Source: Nocardia sp.
Lineage (GTDB): Bacteria; Actinomycetota; Actinomycetes; Mycobacteriales; Mycobacteriaceae
Length of the DNA stretch: 6,709 nucleotides
Assembly (NCBI GenBank): GCA_013361595.1
Contig: JABFXT010000584.1
Coordinates: 1-6,709 of the forward strand
Reading direction: 5' to 3'
This document shows positions 1-5,967 of this stretch, piece after piece. The notes beneath the pieces are model-generated. The model did not search any database, was not told where the DNA came from, and was given only the letters and a program-made list of their open reading frames with translations. The position numbers and the translations under genes are program-made. How positions within the stretch are numbered: the stretch's first letter is position 1; each line of letters opens with the position of its first letter.

Positions 1-1
1 C

Positions 2-829
2 GCCGGGACCGATCAGCTCGACCCGGCCGGGCTGCCCGCCGGATCGGCCGGACTGGCCAGGATCGTCGATGCCTATCGTGAGCAGATCGATGTGGTGTCC
101 GAGGCCGGAGCGCAGGTGATCCTGATGGCCTCGCGGGCACTCGTGCAGGTCGCTCGTTCGGCCGCCGACTACGTCCACGTCTACGAGAAATTGCTGGCCG
201 GGGTGGATCGACCGGTGATCCTGCACTGGCTCGGCACCATGTTCGATCCGGCGCTGCACGGATACTGGGGCAGTGCCGATATCGATACCGCCACCGAGAT
301 ATTCCGCACGCTCATCGAGGACAACAGATCGAAGATCGACGGCGTCAAGGTCTCACTGCTCGACGCCGCACACGAGATAGCACTGCGGCGCGCGCTACCC
401 GACGGCGTGCGACTGTACACGGGCGACGATTTCAACTATCCCGAGCTGGTCATCGGTGACGCGCAGGGCCATTCGGACGCGCTGCTGGGTATCTTCGCGG
501 CGATCTACCCGGCCGCGTCCACCGCGCTACAGCAACTCGACAACGGCAATGTGACGGGTGCGGCGACGATCCTGGGCGCCACCCAGGAGCTCGGCCGGCA
601 CATTTTCGCCGCGCCGACGTACTACTACAAGACGGGTATCGCGTTCCTGTCCTGGCTCAACGGCCGGCAATCGGGCTTCTCGATGGTGGCCGGGCTGGCC
701 ACGGGCCGATCCGTACCGCATATGGCCGAATTGTTCCGGCTGGCGGACCGGGCGGGATTGCTGGCCGACCCGGAACTGGCCGCGTACCGCATGCGGATCT
801 ACCTCGAACTGAACGGATTATCTTCATGA
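2..829 (+). CDS. DUF993-type dihydrodipicolinate synthase-like (class I aldolase superfamily) protein, N-terminally cut by window edge
   Basis: The frame is open from the first bases of the window to the TGA at 827-829, giving 275 residues. Family members are from memory about 380-390 residues, so roughly the first 100 lie outside. An internal GTG at 92 is a possible but unlikely start, because family-like coding sequence continues upstream of it. The segment SKIDGVKVSLLD (codons about 329-364) resembles the Schiff-base lysine strand of the DapA superfamily, and the lysine at 347-349 is the candidate catalytic residue. YTGDDFNYPELV follows, as the substrate-proximal GDD region does in DapA-like enzymes. 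The expected activity is aldol cleavage or condensation of a keto-acid or keto-sugar in the cytoplasm; the substrate is not known. The stop overlaps the next gene's start by four bases (ATGA), so the two are probably translationally coupled. Family assignment is fairly sure, function is not. Confidence 0.8.
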   Translation, partial: AGTDQLDPAGLPAGSAGLARIVDAYREQIDVVSEAGAQVILMASRALVQVARSAADYVHVYEKLLAGVDRPVILHWLGTMFDPALHGYWGSADIDTATEIFRTLIEDNRSKIDGVKVSLLDAAHEIALRRALPDGVRLYTGDDFNYPELVIGDAQGHSDALLGIFAAIYPAASTALQQLDNGNVTGAATILGATQELGRHIFAAPTYYYKTGIAFLSWLNGRQSGFSMVAGLATGRSVPHMAELFRLADRAGLLADPELAAYRMRIYLELNGLSS

Positions 830-1707
830 CATCGGTTGCGGCACAACATATGCCATTCGATCTGAGTGATCCGTACCGGTCGCTGTCGCTGAACACGGCG
901 ACTACAAAAAGGTGGACCCTCGCCGAGGCGGTGGACGGCGCAGCCCGCGCGGGACTCGGCGCGATCGGGCTGTGGCGCGATCGGGTCGACGAGATCGGTG
1001 TCGCCACCGCGGCCAAGATCGTCGCCGACGCGGGGTTGCGGGTGTCCAGCCTGAGCCGCGGCGGCTTCCTGACCGAACCCGGTTCCGGGCAGACGGCACT
1101 CGACGACAATCGCCGCGCCATCGACGACGCGGCGACCCTGGCCACCCGGGAACTCGTGATGGTGGTGGGCGGGATACCCGACCGGAACCTGCTCGCCGCG
1201 CGGGCGCGGGTGGACGAGCGGCTCGCCGCGCTGGTCCCGTACGCGGCCGAGCGCGGTGTCCGCCTCGCCCTGGAGCCGCTGCACCCGATGTTCTGCGCCG
1301 ACCGCGCGGTGATTTCCACACTGGCGCAGGCATTGTCGATGGCCCAGCCCTATCCGGCGGAGACGGTGGGTGTCGTGGTCGACACCTTTCACACCTGGTG
1401 GGATCCGACCCTGGCCGAACAGATCGCACAGGCCGGCGCGGCCGGCCGGATCAGCTCGTATCAGGTGTGCGACTGGCTCAACCCGATGACCACCGACCCG
1501 CTGCTGTCGCGGGGCATGATGGGCGACGGTGTCGTCGATTTCGCGACCATCGGCGAATGGGTTCGCACCGCCGGTTACCGCGGCGATGTCGAGGTCGAGA
1601 TCTTCAATGCCGCCATATGGGCGGCCGACGGCGCGGAAGTGATCGAGACGATGAAACAGCGCTACCGGGATCTGGTCCTGCCCGCTCTCGTGGCCAGGGC
1701 CGGATAG
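826..1707 (+). CDS. Sugar phosphate isomerase/epimerase (xylose isomerase-like TIM barrel)
   Basis: This 293-residue protein has the usual length for the AP-endonuclease-2/xylose-isomerase-like TIM-barrel family. Visible landmarks are the opening strand SLNTATTKRWTLAEAV (20-36), LALEPLHP (147-154), VVVDTFHTWWDP (183-194), SYQVCDW (211-217) and DVEVEIFN (254-261). By analogy with hydroxypyruvate isomerase and ketose 3-epimerases, E150, D186, Q213 and E258 are the likely divalent-metal ligands, and H189 lies beside the site. Q in the third position is as in hydroxypyruvate isomerase rather than the histidine of tagatose epimerase. The ATG at 826 is chosen for its ATGA overlap with the upstream gene. 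An ATG at 850 would remove eight residues but has no better ribosome-binding site. With the DUF993-like neighbour it probably forms a sugar or polyol catabolic operon, expected to be cytoplasmic. The substrate cannot be read from the sequence. Confidence 0.88.
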   Translation: MTSVAAQHMPFDLSDPYRSLSLNTATTKRWTLAEAVDGAARAGLGAIGLWRDRVDEIGVATAAKIVADAGLRVSSLSRGGFLTEPGSGQTALDDNRRAIDDAATLATRELVMVVGGIPDRNLLAARARVDERLAALVPYAAERGVRLALEPLHPMFCADRAVISTLAQALSMAQPYPAETVGVVVDTFHTWWDPTLAEQIAQAGAAGRISSYQVCDWLNPMTTDPLLSRGMMGDGVVDFATIGEWVRTAGYRGDVEVEIFNAAIWAADGAEVIETMKQRYRDLVLPALVARAG

Positions 1708-1713
1708 TTGATT

Positions 1714-1742
1714 CCGGCCCGGGACCCGCCGTCCCGGGCCGG
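1714..1742. terminator. GC-rich hairpin terminator between convergent genes
   Basis: A perfect 11-bp stem (1714-1724 with 1732-1742) encloses a 7-base loop. A G-T wobble and one A-T pair can extend it. It starts seven bases after the TAG of the isomerase gene and lies in the 84-bp gap before the end of the convergent glycosyltransferase gene. No run of T follows, which is common for actinobacterial terminators. The symmetry means it could act for both strands. Confidence 0.75.
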
Positions 1743-1791
1743 GAACTGCTCGGCACGCGCGCTGCGACCGTGGTCTCGGGATGCTCGCAGG

Positions 1792-3498
1792 TCAGCTTTC
1801 GAGCGTTTGCCCCGGGCGCAGCGTGGGCCCGCAACCTTCCGTCGTCTGCACTTCCACGAGAGGCGGAATGGCGGCGCCCGCGTAGTCGCGGAGTTCCTGC
1901 AGTCGGGCCGGATCGCTCACCACGTCTTTGCGGACCCAATCCTCGTCCGGCACAGCGGGATCCTGGGATCGCTGTAATACGTAGTAGTCGCGGTCGATGC
2001 GGGCATCGGTCGTGATGTTGTTCTCCAGCCAGGGCCCGTGCGAATGCACGAAGGTGGGCCGGAGCTCGTCGAACACGTAGTCACCGAAGGTGGTGCGGTC
2101 CGTGCCGGCGATGATGTCCGCCATCCGGGCATGGGTGAGACCGGCCATATCGATCACCCGCAGCCGCGAGGTCAGCGAACTTCCGCCCATATCCGGCGTG
2201 AGCAAGGTGCCCTGCCGGAGGCCGAGGATATCCGCGTAGCCGTTGAACAGGCGGCCGAATCGCAACGCGATCCAGCACACGGGCACATCCTCGTCGGCGC
2301 GATAGGACTCGGCGGCATCGGCGAAAGCGCAGCCGGACGGAATCAGGGCACCGATCAGCGCCACCACGACCAGGGCGCGTCCCCGGGTGCGCAATTTCGC
2401 CAGCAACTGCCCGGTGGACAGCACGAGAACGATCGCGCCGAGCGCCCACGCCGGGGTGGCGAACCGGAACTGCGCCATCCAGTCCGGCTCCAGAACGCAA
2501 AAGGCGATCACCGCCGCCGCCAGCGGCACCAGCAGCGCGACAGCACCGTCGCGCCACCTGCTCGGCGGCCACAGCGCGAGACCGGCCACCACGACAGCCA
2601 CTATCACCGCGGGTACACCCGCGTACCGCACCAGTTCACCCGACCTGGCCAGGTCGTACACCGTGGGCACCGCCTGATGTTTGGCGACCGCGGTGTTCGG
2701 GACGAGCCTGCCGAACTCGACTGTCCGCCACAGCAGGTAGGTCCCGAAGGGAATCGCGAACGCGAGTCCCGAATACACCCCGCACCGGAGCGCGACGGGC
2801 AACGTCGCGCGCCGCACCAGGATCACCGAGACCACCGGGTACACGGCCACGTAGATCAGACCGTCGGGGCGGGTCAACGCGGCGAACGCCGCCAGCGCGC
2901 CGGCTGTCACCGCTACCGCCGGTGTCCACACCCGCTCCTCCAGTACCGCAGTGAACAGGTGCAAGGCCAGCACGCACACCACCGAGGCGAACAACGCGTT
3001 CTCCAGGCCGGAAAAGCACCAGATCACGAAGGACGGGATGGCGGCCAGCGTCGCTCCCGTCGCGAAGGTCGCCAGGGCGGGCCATCGGGATACCCGCCGC
3101 GCGGCGACATAGCAGGCGGTGAGGATTCCGGCGCAGCAGACCAGCGCGACCGCCTTCGGATAGAGAACATAATCGGGGATGCCGAAGAGGGCACCCCGGT
3201 CGAAGAGACCACACCATTCGCCCACCATCAGGATGAAGAGCCAGGTCGGATTCGAGAATCCCTCGACCGGTACGGCGCCGGGCTGCAACACCGGCCCCAG
3301 TCCCTCGGCGGCACTGCGCGCATACGCGAAGGTGATGCCCGCGTCGTCGACTATCCAATTGCCGTACTCGGTCGCGCGCCAGCCCAGTAGCAGGACACCG
3401 GCCGACACGGCGGCCAGCGGGGCCGGCCACGACCTGCGACGACGATCCGGCACCTCCGCCGAGACCGATACCGGAACCGGCTGATTCGCCGTCAACAC
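1792..3498 (-). CDS. Multi-spanning GT-C superfamily glycosyltransferase, AftB-like (putative arabinofuranosyltransferase)
   Basis: From the GTG at 3498 the protein has 568 residues. The GTG is preferred because GGAGGG (3506-3511) sits seven bases upstream; the frame could extend to an ATG at 3555, which lacks a ribosome-binding site. The N-terminus is short and basic (DRRRRSW). Hydrophobic segments follow at about 28-41, 113-133, 143-155, 170-184, 195-208, 219-228, 240-258, 295-311, 320-334 and 352-362, then about 175 soluble C-terminal residues. Motifs fit lipid-linked-sugar GT-C enzymes of the AftB kind: VDDAGITFAYARS near 50 with the typical acidic pair D51-D52 of the first periplasmic loop, EGFSNPTW (79-86), SGLENAL (163-169), LTRPDGL (208-214), RLVPNTAVAK (264-273) and IDMAGLTH (449-456). 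It may transfer arabinofuranose or another sugar from a decaprenyl-phosphate donor outside the membrane, for cell-envelope polymers. It stands alone in its transcription unit. Superfamily is likely; acceptor, donor and orthology to AftB are unproven. Confidence 0.72.
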   Translation of the reverse strand: MLTANQPVPVSVSAEVPDRRRRSWPAPLAAVSAGVLLLGWRATEYGNWIVDDAGITFAYARSAAEGLGPVLQPGAVPVEGFSNPTWLFILMVGEWCGLFDRGALFGIPDYVLYPKAVALVCCAGILTACYVAARRVSRWPALATFATGATLAAIPSFVIWCFSGLENALFASVVCVLALHLFTAVLEERVWTPAVAVTAGALAAFAALTRPDGLIYVAVYPVVSVILVRRATLPVALRCGVYSGLAFAIPFGTYLLWRTVEFGRLVPNTAVAKHQAVPTVYDLARSGELVRYAGVPAVIVAVVVAGLALWPPSRWRDGAVALLVPLAAAVIAFCVLEPDWMAQFRFATPAWALGAIVLVLSTGQLLAKLRTRGRALVVVALIGALIPSGCAFADAAESYRADEDVPVCWIALRFGRLFNGYADILGLRQGTLLTPDMGGSSLTSRLRVIDMAGLTHARMADIIAGTDRTTFGDYVFDELRPTFVHSHGPWLENNITTDARIDRDYYVLQRSQDPAVPDEDWVRKDVVSDPARLQELRDYAGAAIPPLVEVQTTEGCGPTLRPGQTLES

Positions 3499-3505
3499 CT
3501 CGATA

Positions 3506-3511
3506 CCCTCC
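3506..3511 (-). promoter_or_regulatory. Shine-Dalgarno site fixing the GTG start of the glycosyltransferase
   Basis: Read on the minus strand the bases are GGAGGG, followed by a seven-base spacer and then GTG at 3498-3496. It is the best ribosome-binding site near the N-terminus and argues against the upstream ATG at 3555. Confidence 0.65.
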
Positions 3512-3513
3512 AC

Positions 3514-3561
3514 CCGATCGTGCTCGCCCGGCCATCCGAAGCCGGCACACCGCACGATCGG
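3514..3561. repeat. Perfect 10-bp inverted repeat with 28-bp spacer upstream of the glycosyltransferase gene
   Basis: CCGATCGTGC at 3514-3523 is mirrored by GCACGATCGG at 3552-3561. Each arm contains the palindrome CGATCG. A smaller CCGGC/GCCGG pair lies between the arms, so a nested fold in the leader RNA is possible. The element ends two bases before the Shine-Dalgarno of the minus-strand gene, within the 173-bp gap shared with the divergent secreted-protein gene. It could be an operator or a leader structure; no regulator binding it is identified. Confidence 0.4.
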
Positions 3562-3671
3562 CCACCCTGCCTATTCGGGCCGCAGAAGGCAAACGGGCGA
3601 CGATTCTGCGCACCAGGCACCGGGCCTCGTTCCGGCCCCCGCGCCGGCGATATATCTGTTCGAATGGCCCG

Positions 3672-4391
3672 ATGATGTATCGCATTTCGAAAGGAACCAG
3701 AACTTCGACGAAGCGGCGGGCCGTGGGGACGGCCGGCGTCATGATGGCATCCCTGGTGGCGGTGACCGTCCCGGCGACGACCGCGTCCGCCGCGCCCGGG
3801 TTGTGCACTGCGGAGACATTGAGCATGAGCACCCGCGATCGGCCGTCCGACTCGCCCGGGCAGAGCCGGTTGGAAGTGATCCTGACCAATACCTCCGCAC
3901 AGGAATGCGCGGTGCAGGGGTTCCCGGGCGTCGATCTGGTCGGCCCGGACGACCCGACCTTCGGGCCGACCTATGAACTGCCCCGCCAGGATGTGGATTT
4001 CGCACCGGTGACGGTGGCGCCGGGATCCGCGGTGAGCAGCCTGCTCACCTACCTGCCGGGCGGCCCGGACGGCTGGGTTCCGGCGACCATCGTCCTCACC
4101 CCACCGGATACCACCACCCAGCTCCAGGTGCCGTGGCCGGCGGGTGCGAGCGTGCAACGCCAGGATGTGGATTTCGCGCCGGTGACGGTGGCGCCGGGGT
4201 CCACGGTGAGCAGCCTGCTCACCTACCTGCCGGGCGGCCCGGACGGCTGGGTCCCGGCGACCATCGTCCTCACCCCACCGGATACCACCACCCAGCTCCA
4301 GGTGCCGTGGCCGGCGGGTGCGAGCGTGCAACGCCAGGACGCCGCCACCCATCCGGGCACCTTCATCGGTCCGCTGCAGCCCGCCTCCTGA
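3672..4391 (+). CDS. Secreted DUF4232-type protein with an internal 58-residue tandem duplication
   Basis: The product has 239 residues. It begins with a Sec-type signal peptide: basic n-region TKRRAVG (13-19), hydrophobic core to about 35, and a likely cleavage site after TTASA (residue 40). The mature part starts APGLC and shows the DUF4232 pattern: C45, a second cysteine in QECAVQGFPGV (C78), then beta-rich sequence; the two cysteines may form a disulfide. Residues 105-162 and 163-220 are the same 58-residue block, differing only by A versus T at one position. Removing one block leaves about 181 residues, close to ordinary members of this family. The start has ATG twice in a row (3672, 3675) and no clear Shine-Dalgarno. 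An AT-rich TATATC at 3651 might be a -10 element giving a very short leader. The gene is divergent from the glycosyltransferase and ends at a strong hairpin. DUF4232 proteins have no established function that I know; this one is extracellular or cell-wall located. Confidence 0.82.
   Translation: MMYRISKGTRTSTKRRAVGTAGVMMASLVAVTVPATTASAAPGLCTAETLSMSTRDRPSDSPGQSRLEVILTNTSAQECAVQGFPGVDLVGPDDPTFGPTYELPRQDVDFAPVTVAPGSAVSSLLTYLPGGPDGWVPATIVLTPPDTTTQLQVPWPAGASVQRQDVDFAPVTVAPGSTVSSLLTYLPGGPDGWVPATIVLTPPDTTTQLQVPWPAGASVQRQDAATHPGTFIGPLQPAS
3984..4331 (+). repeat. 174-bp tandem direct repeat, two copies, inside the secreted-protein gene
   Basis: Copy 1 is 3984-4157 and copy 2 is 4158-4331. Aligned by eye they differ at four of 174 positions, three silent and one changing Ala to Thr. 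The unit is a multiple of three, so the frame is preserved. The eight bases CGCCAGGA that open each copy occur a third time at 4332-4339, right after copy 2. This short homology could have seeded the duplication by slippage or unequal exchange. Confidence 0.95.
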
Positions 4392-4396
4392 ACCGT

Positions 4397-4433
4397 CCGT
4401 CCGTCGCGCCGGCCCGACCGGCGCGACGGACGG
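4397..4433. terminator. Perfect 16-bp hairpin between convergent genes
   Basis: The stem 4397-4412 pairs completely with 4418-4433 around the five-base loop CCCGA. It begins five bases after the stop of the secreted-protein gene and 46 bases from the 3' end of the opposing membrane-protein gene. It lacks a T tract. A bidirectional intrinsic terminator is the natural reading. Confidence 0.8.
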
Positions 4434-4478
4434 CTCCTCGGCACGGAAACCACCGTGGCCCCGGCGCGGGCCGGAGGT

Positions 4479-5408
4479 TCAGGGGTCCGGTACGAGTCGG
4501 CTGCGGAGCCGGTGGGTGAGTGTGTGGCCGAGCTGTGGCGTGAGCGGACCGGTGTGGTCGATGCCGAGCTGGGCGGCGAGGGCCGTGGTGTACAGGTGGG
4601 TGGTCGTTTCGAGAAGAGTGGCGTAGGTATCGGTGGTGGCGCGGATTCGATGGTGCGCCGTGGCGGCAACGACGACGGCGATCGGCGCGGCGGGCCACCA
4701 CAGGATGCCGACCGGCAGGTAGAGCGCCGCCCAGGCGGCGAGGACCGTCGCTCGCGACAACGCGAAGCGCGCGGCGGTGAGTTCGTCGCGGGTGGTGTCG
4801 GGGAGAGTGAGCCACAGGGCAGGCCAGACCGTGGCGAGATCGAGATGGTGATCATGGTCCAGGCGCAGCGCGGCGGCATGGATACGGTCACCGCTCCACG
4901 TGGGACGTTCGGGGCGTTCGACGGCGATCCGGTCCCGGGTCCGGGCGGCGCGCTGCCGGCGGGCCGGGTCGGGGCGGTCGGCGGGATCGGGTGCCAGCGC
5001 TCGCCGATATTCGGACCGGTAGACGGCGTCGGCAGCGTCCCATCGGCGGCGGCGGACGAGAGTCCACCAGCGGGCCGGCTGCCGTAGCGGAAGGGGCCAG
5101 CTCTGCCAACGCGCCGCCAGACAGAGGTATTCGACCACGGCACCGAGGAATTGGGCGATCAGGCCCACGACGGCGGCGCCGGCGAGTACGGCGGCCAGCA
5201 GGAGTATCTGCCCGCCCAGGGCGGTGACGACCGGATGTCCGGCGTAGGCGGTGATCCGGTCGCCGAGGTAACGGATATCGAAGACATGGGTGTGGCCGAG
5301 AGTGCGCGCGGCGGCGACAACGGCCAGATAGAGCGCGCCGGGTAACGCCAACATCGAAAACCATTGTTCGGCGAGCTTTTTGGTGATCTCGCTCCACAAG
5401 CCGCCCAT
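4479..5408 (-). CDS. Multi-spanning membrane protein of unknown function, conserved type in actinobacteria
   Basis: The 309-residue product has an amphipathic start (MGGLWSEITKKLAEQW), then hydrophobic segments near 19-34 and 61-92 (probably two passes or one long hairpin). A large Arg-rich polar region follows (about 98-200), then further hydrophobic stretches near 217-233 and 235-250 and a polar tail. The middle region holds ERPERPTWSGDRIHA (165-179) and DLATVWPALWLTLPD (190-204), which look like a conserved core; I recall similar sequences in Streptomyces hypothetical proteins but no function. Its ATG directly abuts the TGA of the upstream small gene (TGAATG, no gap), so translation is probably coupled and the two proteins may work together. 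No enzymatic motif is evident. A role as the membrane-located partner of the neighbouring TPR protein is only an inference from position. Confidence 0.75.
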   Translation of the reverse strand: MGGLWSEITKKLAEQWFSMLALPGALYLAVVAAARTLGHTHVFDIRYLGDRITAYAGHPVVTALGGQILLLAAVLAGAAVVGLIAQFLGAVVEYLCLAARWQSWPLPLRQPARWWTLVRRRRWDAADAVYRSEYRRALAPDPADRPDPARRQRAARTRDRIAVERPERPTWSGDRIHAAALRLDHDHHLDLATVWPALWLTLPDTTRDELTAARFALSRATVLAAWAALYLPVGILWWPAAPIAVVVAATAHHRIRATTDTYATLLETTTHLYTTALAAQLGIDHTGPLTPQLGHTLTHRLRSRLVPDP

Positions 5409-5798
5409 TCAGGCCAGCCGTTCCCGGAGCAACGGCCGGCCGCTGACCGCGCACTGCGGCGCATCGATCACGGCGCCCGCGTCGCCGCGGCCGTTGCACA
5501 CCTGTAGCGGGCAGCGGTAGGCGATCTCGAAGCTGTGCACGCCGACGGCTTCGAGGCTCCGGGTGTGCCCGAAGATCCCCGGGGCGTCACCGGCGACCCG
5601 CAGCGCGGTGTGGACCGCGTTCTGCGCCGGCCCGATATCCTCGGACCGGCCGGCGTGAACAGCTGTCAGGAGTCGCTGCAGCGGGGTGGCGCCATCGGTG
5701 CCGGTGTCACCGAGTGTGGCGCGTATCTCCGCGAGATGATCGCAGAGATACGCCAATGCTGCTGTGGCACGGGCAGTGTCGGATGGCAGCGAAGACAC
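5409..5798 (-). CDS. Small protein with C-terminal Cys-rich motif, first gene of a two-gene operon
   Basis: From GTG at 5798 the protein has 129 residues. This start is chosen because GAGGGG (5806-5811) lies seven bases upstream; an ATG at 5819 would add seven residues but has no ribosome-binding site. The first two thirds look helical, with SDTARATAALAYL, TPLQRLLTAVHAG and AQNAVHTALRVAG. The C-terminus reads FEIAYRCPLQVC then PQCAVSGRPLLRERL: a CX4C pair (C96, C101), a third cysteine (C116) and a nearby histidine (H88). This resembles a small zinc-ribbon or knuckle, though a clear fourth ligand is missing. No signal peptide or membrane segment is present, so it should be cytoplasmic. It precedes the membrane-protein gene with zero spacing and is divergent from a TPR gene. 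I do not recognise a named family, although this Cys-motif style seems to recur beside CHAT/TPR genes in actinomycetes (recollection, unverified). Confidence 0.72.
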   Translation of the reverse strand: MSSLPSDTARATAALAYLCDHLAEIRATLGDTGTDGATPLQRLLTAVHAGRSEDIGPAQNAVHTALRVAGDAPGIFGHTRSLEAVGVHSFEIAYRCPLQVCNGRGDAGAVIDAPQCAVSGRPLLRERLA

Positions 5799-5805
5799 GG
5801 TCGAA

Positions 5806-5811
5806 CCCCTC
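5806..5811 (-). promoter_or_regulatory. Shine-Dalgarno site fixing the GTG start of the small Cys-motif gene
   Basis: GAGGGG on the minus strand lies seven bases before GTG at 5798-5796. The alternative ATG at 5819 is preceded by no purine-rich site, so the shorter protein is preferred. Confidence 0.6.
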
Positions 5812-5865
5812 GGAAACATCGGCGACTGCGGTGGGCACAGCCGTCCGAAGTCTCCGCTCCGGGAC

Positions 5866-5894
5866 TTGGCGGCGCGCTCGCCGGATCCTATCCT
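5866..5894 (+). promoter_or_regulatory. Candidate sigma-70-type promoter of the TPR gene
   Basis: TTGGCG (5866-5871) and TATCCT (5889-5894) are separated by exactly 17 bases and match TTGACA and TATAAT at four of six positions each. Transcription would begin near 5901, leaving a leader of about 67 bases. The -10 lies in a short palindrome (CTATC-CTC-GATAG, 5888-5900). On the other strand an overlapping TAGGAT (5885-5890) could be a -10 for the divergent operon, but its -35 is poor. Confidence 0.4.
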
Positions 5895-5967
5895 CGATAG
5901 CCGGTATGCGAAACGGTCACGTCGCCGGCCACAGTGACCCGTCGCGAGAATTCGAGGCAGAGCACCG

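Noticed and set aside
912..2015. A 367-codon + strand frame overlapping the isomerase gene
   Set aside because: The product is Arg/Gly/Asp-rich, a typical out-of-frame shadow of GC-rich coding sequence, and it runs through the hairpin terminator and into the opposing gene.
2038..3390. A 450-codon open frame on the + strand antisense to the glycosyltransferase
   Set aside because: Its translation is low-complexity, rich in Arg, Gly, His and Gln, without family motifs. The opposite strand encodes a coherent membrane protein with conserved motifs and a good start site.
3651..3656. TATATC as a -10 box for the secreted-protein gene
   Set aside because: There is no acceptable -35 at 16-18 bases and the match is partial. 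It is mentioned in the gene entry but not annotated.
3492..4352. A 286-codon - strand frame with internal repeats opposite the secreted-protein gene
   Set aside because: The repeats are only the antisense reading of the 174-bp duplication. The + strand frame has a signal peptide and DUF4232 features.
4457..4474. Small hairpins just downstream of the membrane-protein stop
   Set aside because: Stems are only five base pairs in GC-rich sequence, within chance expectation. The nearby 16-bp hairpin suffices as terminator.
5409..5798. Naming the small protein as the CATRA-associated small protein of caspase/TPR conflict systems
   Set aside because: The gene layout is suggestive, but the C-terminal CX4C motif does not match what I recall of that family, so no name was given.
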